From contig CASGDA010000008.1 of NCBI GenBank assembly GCA_949300145.1, forward strand, positions 19,017-83,016: DNA of 64,000 bases, read 5' to 3'. Numbering within the stretch: position 1 is the first letter of the stretch; each line of letters begins with the position of its first letter. The position numbers were made by a program, and so were the translations under genes. The notes below the pieces were generated by a model that saw only the letters and a list, made by a program, of their open reading frames with translations, made no database searches and was not told the DNA's origin. This DNA is from an uncultured Treponema sp. GTDB taxonomy: Bacteria > Spirochaetota > Spirochaetia > Treponematales > Treponemataceae. Shown piece by piece: positions 42,168 through 50,230 of the stretch.

Positions 42168-43217
42168 TCAATAACCCCTTGGAGGAAGGGAATCGTAGTT
42201 TTCAAATTCCGTAAAAACCTGTCCGTCAACAATTGTATGGTAAGCGATTTCCTCACCATTAACTAATTTCTCGGCAAGGGCCAGGACAGTCTCCCCAAGA
42301 TCAGGATTGCATTCAACGACACAGTTGACCTTTCCTTCTTTAAGAGCGTCAATCATAGCCTGTTCGGCATCAACACTGATAATCGTGACATCGCTTCCCG
42401 CTTTGATACCGCAACCATCAAAAACTTCCAGCGCGCCGAGAGTCATACCGTCATTATGGGAGAAAAGAACATCAATAGGCTCTCCGTCAAAAACAAAGCC
42501 TCCGTTTTCCCTGATAAAATTCTCAACAAGCTCCTTGCCTTTTGACCGGAGAAAATCCCCTGATTCGCTGTAAATAATCTCAAAACGGTTGCTGCCCGCG
42601 AGTACTTCCCTGAAGCCGGCGGCCCTGTCCTCCGTAACGGAAGAATCCTCTGTTCCCCTCATTTCAAAAATACGGACGGGTTCGGCGGATGACTCATATT
42701 TGCGCAATAAAAACCGCGCGGCGCTGCGGCCCTCTTCAAAATTATCAGGGCCGGCGAAACCCGCGACCAAATCCGGATCCGACAGTTTAAGCTTCCTGTC
42801 AGCTACAATCACGGGAATCCCAGCCGTCACAGCCTCATTCAAAACATTCTCCCATCCGTATTGAACGATGGGAACAAAAACAATGACATCAACCTGATAA
42901 ACAATAAACGAACGGATGGCCTTCAGCTGGTTCTCCTGCTTTTGTTCGGCGTTAGCATATAAAAGCTGGATTCCCATTTTTTCAGCGGCTTCCTGCATTG
43001 ATTCGGAATTCCTTACACGCCAGGCACTTTCCGCGCCTATTTGGGAAAATCCGACTATAAATCCTTTTTCCGGACCGGAGGCAACGCTTTCATTCGAAGA
43101 ATCACGCTTCCCGGAAGAATTCCTGTCTTTTCCGGGACTGCAGGAGACGAACAAAGCAAGCATCACAAAGAAAAAAGAAAACGACAGCATCCGGAAACCG
43201 CAAAATTTTCCTGCCAT
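42168..43217 (-). CDS. Sugar-binding lipoprotein (periplasmic-binding family 4), probable sensor partner
   Basis: Type I periplasmic sugar-binding protein of 349 residues. A signal peptide ends in the lipobox LFVSC, so it is membrane-anchored. Family blocks are GFIVGFSQIGAESAWRVRNSESMQEAA, VDVIVFVPIVQYGWENVLNEA and DVLFSHNDGMTLGALEVFDGCG. GGAGG stands 12 nt before ATG 43217. No permease or ATPase genes accompany it; a YesM/YesN pair follows directly. This arrangement resembles three-component sugar sensors such as XylFII-LytS-YesN. Because araR-araD-araA-araB are just upstream, arabinose or a related pentose is the likely ligand. Confidence 0.87.
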   Translation of the reverse strand: MAGKFCGFRMLSFSFFFVMLALFVSCSPGKDRNSSGKRDSSNESVASGPEKGFIVGFSQIGAESAWRVRNSESMQEAAEKMGIQLLYANAEQKQENQLKAIRSFIVYQVDVIVFVPIVQYGWENVLNEAVTAGIPVIVADRKLKLSDPDLVAGFAGPDNFEEGRSAARFLLRKYESSAEPVRIFEMRGTEDSSVTEDRAAGFREVLAGSNRFEIIYSESGDFLRSKGKELVENFIRENGGFVFDGEPIDVLFSHNDGMTLGALEVFDGCGIKAGSDVTIISVDAEQAMIDALKEGKVNCVVECNPDLGETVLALAEKLVNGEEIAYHTIVDGQVFTEFENYDSLPPRGY

Positions 43218-43244
43218 AATAATAAAACGCCTCCAGTCAACGTA

Positions 43245-44333
43245 TTATAAATCTGTACCGGAATAGGCAGCTACAGATGCCCTTTCAACAATGACAGGGC
43301 GGAATAAAACTTCCGCATCAAAAGAAGGATCTTCTATAAGTGAAAGAAGATTTTTAGCGGCTGTTTCTCCCAGAAGACTTACAGGATTGTATACAGATGT
43401 CAAAGGAGGGACACTTAATTCAGCCAAAGCCGAATTATCAATGCCCGTAACCGAAATATCGCCGGGAACAGAAATCCCGTTTTGCTCCAACAGTTTTATA
43501 ATCTTAACTGCAATCTGGTCATTGTAGCAGCATACAGCGGAACAATCTTTGAACCGATTGATAATCCGCTCAGGATAAGCGGAAATATCCTTGATATCTT
43601 CCGTGGCGAACCAGAAAACATGATGGCTGTTGATTTCTATACCGTTTTTTTCCAGGGCCTGGATATAACCTTTATAACGCAACATTCCCTGAATATCATC
43701 ACATTGAAACACACCGGCGATTTTTGTATGTCCCTTGCTGATTAAAAATGAAGCCGCGGTTTCCCCCGCCACAACATCATCCAGACAGACAACAGGAAAA
43801 TCAATGCCTGGATATTTCGCATTAAAAAACAATACGGGTATATCGCGGGCCCGGAATTCTTCATAAATGCCGAGATTCGGATTCGGAAGCCCGCTCTTGG
43901 TCGGCTCGACAATTACACCGTCAACATCGTTGTCAAGCATCGCCCGCAGCGCCCGGCGTTCATTTTCAACCTGATTGTGGGTAAATGAAATCTGCGTGGC
44001 GTATCCGTTTGCGCTGAGAACGGATTCCACACTGTGAAGGATATCCATAAAGATATATTCCCCCACGTAGGTTGAAATCACGCCGATTTTTTTTGTACCG
44101 GTACGCGCGGCTTTTTTCTGCCAGGTTATATAGGTTCCGCTGCCCCTCCGCCGGCTGACGACCTTTTCCTGTTCCAGAATCCCGATTGCCTGACGGACAG
44201 TCTGCCGGCTTATTCCGAAAATCGAACAGAGTTCATTTTCGGAATAAAGCCGGTCACCGAAATGCAGGTCGCCGTGGAGTATTTGATCTTTTATCCAGTT
44301 AACCAAGAACGCATATTTGGGAACAAATGCCAT
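43245..44333 (-). CDS. araR: AraR-type arabinose repressor (GntR winged helix + LacI-like sensor)
   Basis: Transcription factor of 362 residues. An N-terminal GntR winged helix (LVNWIKDQILHGDLHFGDRLYSENELCSIFGISRQTVRQAIGILEQEKVVSRRRGSGTYI) is joined to a LacI-type periplasmic-binding domain (KIGVISTYVGEYIFMDILHSVESVLSANGY...). This GntR/LacI chimera is the hallmark of AraR. An AGAGG Shine-Dalgarno precedes ATG 44333. It sits directly downstream of araD, so it represses its own operon, presumably released by L-arabinose. Candidate half-sites near the araB promoter are listed separately. Confidence 0.92.
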   Translation of the reverse strand: MAFVPKYAFLVNWIKDQILHGDLHFGDRLYSENELCSIFGISRQTVRQAIGILEQEKVVSRRRGSGTYITWQKKAARTGTKKIGVISTYVGEYIFMDILHSVESVLSANGYATQISFTHNQVENERRALRAMLDNDVDGVIVEPTKSGLPNPNLGIYEEFRARDIPVLFFNAKYPGIDFPVVCLDDVVAGETAASFLISKGHTKIAGVFQCDDIQGMLRYKGYIQALEKNGIEINSHHVFWFATEDIKDISAYPERIINRFKDCSAVCCYNDQIAVKIIKLLEQNGISVPGDISVTGIDNSALAELSVPPLTSVYNPVSLLGETAAKNLLSLIEDPSFDAEVLFRPVIVERASVAAYSGTDL

Positions 44334-44351
44334 GACAACCTCTGGTTACAG

Positions 44352-45041
44352 TTATTGCCCGTAATAAGCATTCGCACCATGCTTACGCAAATAGTGCTTG
44401 TCAAGAAGAGTCTGCTGCATGGGTACAGGTTTATGCCCTTCAAGTACGTTGCAGTGCCACGCCATAAACGCCACTTCTTCCAGAACAACAGCATTGTGCA
44501 CCGCTTCCATCGGATCTTTTCCCCAGGCGAAAGGACCATGACTCTGCACAAGGACTGCGGGGATTTCATCAGGATTCAGATTCTTGAACCGTTCAATGAT
44601 GACAGTTCCTGTTTCCTTTTCGTATGCGCCGTGGATTTCATCATCCGTCATGTACCGGGTGCAGGGAATCTCACCGTAAAAGTAATCACCGTGGGTTGTT
44701 CCCAAAGGAGGGACACCTGCACCGCACTGGGCGAAAATGGTTGCCCACCGGCTGTGTGTATGCACGACACCGCCGATATTCGGGAACGCCTTGTAAAGTT
44801 CTATATGGGTAGGCGTGTCTGAGGACGGCTTGAGCTTTCCTTCCACGACTTTTCCTTCCAAATCGACAACCACCATGTCGTCAGCCTTCATCTCGTCATA
44901 TTCAACTCCTGATGGTTTTATCACAACAAGCCCTTTCTCCCGGTCGATGCCGGACACATTTCCCCAGGTGAATGTCACCAGCCCGTGGGCAGGCAGCAAC
45001 AGATTCGCCTTAAGGGTTTTTTGTTTAAGTTCTTCGAGCAT
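44352..45041 (-). CDS. araD: L-ribulose-5-phosphate 4-epimerase
   Basis: Class II aldolase-family zinc enzyme of about 229 residues that converts L-ribulose-5-phosphate to D-xylulose-5-phosphate. It has [27 protein letters not shown], the zinc histidines in [15 protein letters not shown], and [20 protein letters not shown] 45041 ([22 protein letters not shown]) has CGGAG 6 nt upstream; an in-frame codon 7 positions earlier has none. It is third in the araBAD operon. Confidence 0.95.
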   Translation of the reverse strand: MLEELKQKTLKANLLLPAHGLVTFTWGNVSGIDREKGLVVIKPSGVEYDEMKADDMVVVDLEGKVVEGKLKPSSDTPTHIELYKAFPNIGGVVHTHSRWATIFAQCGAGVPPLGTTHGDYFYGEIPCTRYMTDDEIHGAYEKETGTVIIERFKNLNPDEIPAVLVQSHGPFAWGKDPMEAVHNAVVLEEVAFMAWHCNVLEGHKPVPMQQTLLDKHYLRKHGANAYYGQ

Positions 45042-45098
45042 TTTATTCTCCGAATAAAGCATTATTCATTTCCGGCATATCCGCCGGGTAAGGGGAAA

Positions 45099-45123
45099 GG
45101 CTGTACACCTCCAGCATACAGCC
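45099..45123 (-). other. Intercistronic hairpin between araA and araD
   Basis: GGCTGTA / TACAGCC with an 11-nt loop in the 90-nt gap after araA, without a T tract. It is more likely an mRNA-processing or stability element than a terminator. Confidence 0.35.
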
Positions 45124-45131
45124 GTACCGCC

Positions 45132-46634
45132 TTAAATTCCGCGCAGTTTCCACGCCACATCCATCATGAAAAGTTCTTTCTTGAATGCTTCAATATCCGT
45201 CGAAGCGGAAATATGAACAAATTCAATACCGGCCATTTCAGCCCAGTCCTCCATCATTTCCGCAGTCGCGGCATAAGAGAACACGGTATGATGGGCGCCT
45301 CCGGCGAGAATCCAGGCGTGAGCGCCGGTCAGCAGGTCAGGCATGGCCTTCCACATGATGCGTGCTACAGGAAGATTCGGCATCTTGTACTTCGGCGGAA
45401 CAGCTTCCACGTCCTGTACTATCATTCTAAGGCGGCCGCCCATATCGATGAGGGAAACGACAATCGCTTTTCCGGGGTGGCCTTCAAACACCAGACGGGC
45501 GGGATCTTCTTTTCCGCCGATCCCCAGGGGATGGACTTCGATGCGAGGTTTTGCGGCGGCCACGGACGGGCAGACTTCAAGCATATGCGCGCCCAGAGAC
45601 AATTCCTTGCCCGGTTCCAGATCGTAGGTATAATCTTCCATAAATGCGGTTCCGCCGGGAAGCCCTTCCGTCATCTGTTTCATGATGTGGGTCATGGCCG
45701 ACACTTTCCAGTCACCTTCTCCGCCGTAACCGTAGCCCTGCTCCATAAGCCGCTGTGAAGCTAAACCGGGCAGCTGCTTCATTCCATGGAGATCCTGGAA
45801 TGTGTTTGTAAAGGCACCGGCGCCTTCCCGGTCCAGGATTTTTTTCATGGCGATTTCCTCCCGGGCCTGGTAACGGACAGCGTCCATATTGTCGGTGGCA
45901 AAGTCATATTTATCCTTGTATTCAGAAATCAGGGCATCAACTTCACTTTCTGTAACAGCCTCGATTTCCTTCACCAGATCGCCGACAGCCCATGTGTTCA
46001 CCTGCCAGCCAAGCTTCATCTGGGTTTCAACCTTGTCGCCCTCAGTGACAGCAACTTCACGCATATTGTCGCCGAACCGGACAACTTTCAGATTGCGGCT
46101 GACCGCAAACCCGACCGCGGAACGCATCCAGCTTCCAAGCTTGACGCGGACAGGTTCATCTTCCCAGTAACCCACAATGATTTTGCGGGCGAGACGCATC
46201 CGCGCACCGATAAAACCGTGTTCCCTGTCACCGTGGGCGGCCTGGTTCAGGTTCATGAAATCCATGTCGATTTCAGTGTCGGGAATCAGACGGTTGAACT
46301 GGGTGTGCAGATGACAGTATGGTTTCTGCAGGAGTGAAAAGCCGTTAATCCACATTTTGGAAGGAGAAAAGGTGTGCATCCAGGTAATGATACCGGCACA
46401 GTTATCATCGTAATTGGCTTCTTTTACAATCTTTGTAATTTCCTCGTTCGTTTTGACGGTTCCCTTATAGATAACCCGGCAGGGAATTTTCGCGTCGCTG
46501 TCAAAACTCTGCGCCATTTTGGCAGCCCGTTCCGCGACGGTTTCCAGAACCTCCGGTCCGTACAAAAACTGCGAGCCGACAATAAACCAGAACTCGTAGT
46601 CTTTCATTTTTTTCGCTGGTATCTGTGCATTCAT
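45132..46634 (-). CDS. araA: L-arabinose isomerase
   Basis: Converts L-arabinose to L-ribulose in the cytoplasm. The 500-residue chain has family blocks throughout: EFWFIVGSQFLYGPEVLETV, GIITWMHTFSPSKMWINGF, LLQKPYCHLHTQFNRLIPDTEIDMDFMNLNQAAHGDREHG and TAFMEDYTYDLEPGKELSLGAHMLEVCPS, which hold the metal-binding Glu and His residues. The length matches the family. AAGGAG precedes ATG 46634. It is second in the operon, 40 nt after araB. Confidence 0.96.
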   Translation of the reverse strand: MNAQIPAKKMKDYEFWFIVGSQFLYGPEVLETVAERAAKMAQSFDSDAKIPCRVIYKGTVKTNEEITKIVKEANYDDNCAGIITWMHTFSPSKMWINGFSLLQKPYCHLHTQFNRLIPDTEIDMDFMNLNQAAHGDREHGFIGARMRLARKIIVGYWEDEPVRVKLGSWMRSAVGFAVSRNLKVVRFGDNMREVAVTEGDKVETQMKLGWQVNTWAVGDLVKEIEAVTESEVDALISEYKDKYDFATDNMDAVRYQAREEIAMKKILDREGAGAFTNTFQDLHGMKQLPGLASQRLMEQGYGYGGEGDWKVSAMTHIMKQMTEGLPGGTAFMEDYTYDLEPGKELSLGAHMLEVCPSVAAAKPRIEVHPLGIGGKEDPARLVFEGHPGKAIVVSLIDMGGRLRMIVQDVEAVPPKYKMPNLPVARIMWKAMPDLLTGAHAWILAGGAHHTVFSYAATAEMMEDWAEMAGIEFVHISASTDIEAFKKELFMMDVAWKLRGI

Positions 46635-46674
46635 ACTTATTACTCCTTCTTACACCGGTTATACCGTAATTAAG

Positions 46675-48282
46675 TTACAATTGAATATTATCCACTGCGC
46701 TTTTTTCCACAGGGATGCTTTTAACAAAGCGTTCCATATATGCGTTGAAACCGTTCACGTCTTCCGGATCAGGCTTCATGGTGGTCACGGGGAGGGAAGC
46801 GAACACTTTCTGCTTCAGGAATCCTGAAAGCGGAAGTTTTTCCCCGGCATTGCGGGCCGTCAGATAGGATGCGAGCAGTGCGATGCCCCAGGCGCCGCCT
46901 TCTCCGGCTGTTTCCATCACCGACACGGAGGTTCCCAAAGAAGCCATGATACGCTGGCCTGCCACAGGAGTTTTGAAAAGACCTCCGTGACCGACAAGGG
47001 TATCCACGACGACTTTTTCCTTTTCCAGAAGGATGTTCATCCCCAGTTTGAGGGTCGCCACTGCGCCGTACAGGTTCGCACGCATGAAATTAGCAAGAGA
47101 GAAATCCGCGTCCGGAGTCCTCACAAAGAGCGGTCTTCCCTCATTCAGACCGGTAACCGGTTCTCCGGAAAAATAATTGAAGGAAACAAGTCCGCCGCAG
47201 TCCGGCGCGCCTTCCAGCGCTTTTGTGTACAAAAGATCGTATACCCGGGACTTTGAAATTTCGCATCCTGCAAGTTCCGCGAATTCCCTGAACAATTTTA
47301 TCCACGCGTCAATGTCAGAAGAACAGTTGTTGCAGTGTGCCATGGCGACAGGGAATCCGTCCGGGGTTGTAACCATGTCGATTTCAGGATAAACACCGGA
47401 TAATTTCTTTTCCAGGACAATCATGGCGAAAATTGATGTACCGGCGCTCACATTTCCCGTTTTGGGCTCTACGGCGCAGGTCGCGGTCATGCCTGTACCC
47501 GCATCCCCTTCAGGCGGACACAGGGGGATTCCGGCTTTCAGTTTCCCGGAGGGATCCAGCAATGCGGCGCCTTCCGCCGTGAGGGTACCGGCCGCTTCTC
47601 CTGCGGATAAAACTTCCGGCATCAAATCCCGGAGTCTCCAGGGGAAATTCCGCGGGGCAAGATGTTGCTCAAGAATATCCAGCATTTTTTCATCGTAAGA
47701 ACCGGTGGCGCTGTCTATCGGGAACATTCCGGAGGCATCTCCCACACCGAGGACTTTTTTGCCGGTCAGTTTCCAGTGAACGAAACCGGAGAGTGTGGTA
47801 AAGAAAGCCGCTTCCGGAACATGAGGTTCATTGTTCAATACCGCCTGGTACAGATGGGCGATACTCCACCTCTGGGGTATATTAAAAGAAAACAGCGATG
47901 AAAGTTCTTCCGCCGCCGGGCCGGTGCAGGTATTGCGCCAGGTACGGAAGGGAACCAGCAGTTTTCCTGCGGCATCAAACACCATATAACCGTGCATCAT
48001 CGCACTGATCCCGATTGAACCGACGGTTTCAATATCCGTTCCGTACTTTGATTTTACATCACCGCACAACGCCCGGTAACATGACTGCAGACCGCCAACC
48101 ACGTCGTCAATGCTGTACGTCCACATACCGTCTTCCAGCCTGTTTTCCCATTCATGACTGCCGGAGGCGACCGGGGCAAAAGTCTCGTCCACGAGAACCG
48201 CTTTTATGCGTGTAGACCCGAACTCAATTCCAAGAGCTGTTTTTCCTTCCTTTATAGAAGCCTTGATACGCTCAATATCCAT
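46675..48282 (-). CDS. araB: Ribulokinase (FGGY family)
   Basis: Phosphorylates L-ribulose using ATP. The chain is 535 residues. N-terminal [32 protein letters not shown] and [18 protein letters not shown] are typical. The C-terminal FGGY domain has [20 protein letters not shown] and [19 protein letters not shown] stands before ATG 48282. It is the first gene of the ara operon, with a near-consensus promoter 53-81 nt upstream. Confidence 0.93.
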   Translation of the reverse strand: MDIERIKASIKEGKTALGIEFGSTRIKAVLVDETFAPVASGSHEWENRLEDGMWTYSIDDVVGGLQSCYRALCGDVKSKYGTDIETVGSIGISAMMHGYMVFDAAGKLLVPFRTWRNTCTGPAAEELSSLFSFNIPQRWSIAHLYQAVLNNEPHVPEAAFFTTLSGFVHWKLTGKKVLGVGDASGMFPIDSATGSYDEKMLDILEQHLAPRNFPWRLRDLMPEVLSAGEAAGTLTAEGAALLDPSGKLKAGIPLCPPEGDAGTGMTATCAVEPKTGNVSAGTSIFAMIVLEKKLSGVYPEIDMVTTPDGFPVAMAHCNNCSSDIDAWIKLFREFAELAGCEISKSRVYDLLYTKALEGAPDCGGLVSFNYFSGEPVTGLNEGRPLFVRTPDADFSLANFMRANLYGAVATLKLGMNILLEKEKVVVDTLVGHGGLFKTPVAGQRIMASLGTSVSVMETAGEGGAWGIALLASYLTARNAGEKLPLSGFLKQKVFASLPVTTMKPDPEDVNGFNAYMERFVKSIPVEKSAVDNIQL

Positions 48283-48335
48283 AACATCTCCTTCAGAAGA
48301 TTAACCCGAAAAATCAGGCTGCAATCCTTGAGAAA

Positions 48336-48364
48336 AGAATATAACAAATATATTGAGATGTCAA
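48336..48364 (-). promoter_or_regulatory. Promoter of araBAD-araR
   Basis: TTGACA, 17 bp, TATTCT on the minus strand, about 53 nt upstream of araB. Two direct copies of GTTGTATT (48372-48379 and 48416-48423, 44 bp apart) lie just upstream of the -35. A TGTACA occurs at 48438-48443. These are plausible AraR half-sites, but the assignment is only suggestive. Confidence 0.7.
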
Positions 48365-48445
48365 TAAAAACAATACAACTATTCTATTATTTTATTTTAT
48401 TATTTTTATTTTTTTAATACAACTTTAGAAATCTATATGTACAAA

Positions 48446-48484
48446 AAAAAGGTTCCGGCGGGGAAATCCCGCAGAACCTTTTTG
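48446..48484 (-). terminator. Terminator of the lamin-tail lipoprotein gene
   Basis: AAAAAGGTTC pairs with GAACCTTTTT around an inner GCGGG / CCCGC stem. On the minus strand it is followed by eight T residues. It lies between the lipoprotein gene and the araB promoter and insulates the two. Confidence 0.85.
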
Positions 48485-48538
48485 TATTCCGCATCATTCT
48501 TTATCTTAATCTTCCTTTTTATAGAAGAAACAAAGAAA

Positions 48539-49576
48539 TTATTTGCTGTAAACCTCTTCGATGTTATCCGCCCCGGGACTCGCCCCGCTTGTTTTGCAAA
48601 TATACCAGGATGCCGGTGAGGAAACCTCCGCGGAAGAGAACCTGCAGAGGGTTCTGGTCGCCGTATGCCCGGAAGCGTTGAATACAGGACAGGTTCCTTC
48701 GCCCTGCCACAAACCTGCGGCCACAGCCTCGGAAACAGCGGAAAGCAAAACAGGAGATGAAACCGGTTCCTCCGTATCGGTATAGGCGAAAGCGTCCATT
48801 AAAGCGCCGCCGCTCCTTTCACGCAGCAGGAAAACATTCGGCAAGGAAAGAGGCGCCTTCGGATGGTGAAACCAGAAATCCCGCCCGGAAGCGGAAGCGT
48901 CCGCCCCTTCCGACAAGGTAATATCGGCGCCTGTTTCGTCAACGAAAGACGCGCCGTCAGGTTTACACCTGTAATGAAGCACGACATATTCACCTTCAGA
49001 AACCTCCGCGGAGGGAAACTCATAGACAGAATTCTTTGAGGCACCTATGCTTTCAACACAGATTCCGCTTAAATTTCCGGCCTTCAAAACCTTTAATTCA
49101 ATGTATTCGGATTTCGGTTTTGAATATTCCGCCCTGACTTCATTTATCCGTAATTCAGGCAGACGTGAATTGAAACCGGTGAGAGGAGCCGCCACAGAAA
49201 GACTGTTTCCCCGTTCATCCTCCACAACAGCAGAAAGTATGAATTTTTCGCCTATACCGGGAGGATCCCCTAGCACAAAACACACTTCACCCGTCTCAGC
49301 GCCGTCCTGGATTTCAACGGCACAGGATTCACCGCTGTCAAGAACCGCTTCGGCAGACACCACCTCCACCGGCGAAGAAAAGTCCATTACAGCGGTATTT
49401 TCACCGGTCATCCTCACTCCCGTGAATTCGGGAACGGTACAATCCCCTCCCCACACGGCTGCGGGCCGGGAATCGAGGGCGCATCCGGTAAAAACCGGCG
49501 CAAAGAACACAGCGGCGAAACCTGCGGCCGCGGCGGTTATCCCCGCAGTAAGCCCGGAACATCCTGAACATTTCAT
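48539..49576 (-). CDS. Lipoprotein with lamin-tail (LTD) domain
   Basis: Exported lipoprotein of about 345 residues. The signal peptide ends at the lipobox VFTGC. After a beta-rich region (residues about 30-140), an LTD fold is recognisable: LPELRINEVRAEYSKPKSEYIELKVLKAGNLSGICVES, then EFPSAEVSEGEYVVLHY and a late DAFAYTD...CRFSSAEVSSPASWYICKTSGASPGADN. Such domains in bacteria occur in surface and exported nuclease-associated proteins; no catalytic domain is visible here. ATG 49576 has GGAG 7-8 nt upstream; an in-frame codon 8 positions earlier does not. It appears monocistronic. Confidence 0.75.
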   Translation of the reverse strand: MKCSGCSGLTAGITAAAAGFAAVFFAPVFTGCALDSRPAAVWGGDCTVPEFTGVRMTGENTAVMDFSSPVEVVSAEAVLDSGESCAVEIQDGAETGEVCFVLGDPPGIGEKFILSAVVEDERGNSLSVAAPLTGFNSRLPELRINEVRAEYSKPKSEYIELKVLKAGNLSGICVESIGASKNSVYEFPSAEVSEGEYVVLHYRCKPDGASFVDETGADITLSEGADASASGRDFWFHHPKAPLSLPNVFLLRERSGGALMDAFAYTDTEEPVSSPVLLSAVSEAVAAGLWQGEGTCPVFNASGHTATRTLCRFSSAEVSSPASWYICKTSGASPGADNIEEVYSK

Positions 49577-49673
49577 TCTCACTCTCCTTTCTGGCATCAA
49601 AAATATTTTTCATTTCTTTCATATTCTTTTATCCGAGAATTTCGTGCTGGTGATTGCAACCGGAACCTTTTAC

Positions 49674-49702
49674 TTGCTAAAAAACCTTCTTTTCATTATT
49701 AA
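49674..49702 (+). promoter_or_regulatory. Promoter of the unknown gene at 49709 (leaderless type)
   Basis: TTGCTA, 17 bp, TATTAA, ending exactly 6 nt before ATG 49709. Only TTAGGT lies between the -10 and the start codon. Confidence 0.5.
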
Positions 49703-49708
49703 TTAGGT

Positions 49709-50230
49709 ATGGGATTCACAATAAGAAAGCTTTTCCTGAACAAAGACATATATGCTCCGGGGAATACAGTTCCGGCGGACGGAACGGCGGCTGTTTACGA
49801 ATGCAGTACATCCGTAAAACCCGGAAATCTTGAGCCGCCGGACAGCGCCCATTTTGAGAAGGCTTTCAGAACAGACAAAATTCCACAGGGGGAATATTTT
49901 TTCCTCCAGGGTTTTTCAGAGACGGATGTTGAAACTTTTATTGAAACTGTTTTTGGAAAAAATCCAGGGGAAGAAGATCTCCCCGGAACCGTAATCCAGG
50001 TTGACCCGGAAAAAGCGGATGTTCTGGTTAACGCCGCGAAAGAATTGTGGCTTGAATCTTTATGGCAGGAAGTAAACCTTGCAGGCGGAAAATTCTTCCT
50101 GCGTCTTCTTGAAGAAAACAACTGCTGCGTTTTCCAGATTTTCAGGCCGGTTGAAAAACCCCGGCCTCCGCTTACGGACACCGGGGTTCATTGTTCATTG
50201 ACGAATCCGCCTTCTTTTACTTCAGGTTGA
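49709..50230 (+). CDS. Unknown cytoplasmic protein, 173 residues
   Basis: I do not recognise a family. The protein has no signal peptide or membrane helix. It opens with GFTIRKLFLNKDIYAPGN and holds an acidic middle (KNPGEEDLPGTVIQVDPEKADVLVNAAKELWLESLWQEVNLAGG) that looks like an alpha/beta fold. Its 3' end overlaps the end of gpmI by 14 nt in convergent orientation, which raises the question of whether the last codons are conserved. A promoter 6 nt upstream of the ATG and normal codon use support it being real. Confidence 0.6.
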   Translation: MGFTIRKLFLNKDIYAPGNTVPADGTAAVYECSTSVKPGNLEPPDSAHFEKAFRTDKIPQGEYFFLQGFSETDVETFIETVFGKNPGEEDLPGTVIQVDPEKADVLVNAAKELWLESLWQEVNLAGGKFFLRLLEENNCCVFQIFRPVEKPRPPLTDTGVHCSLTNPPSFTSG

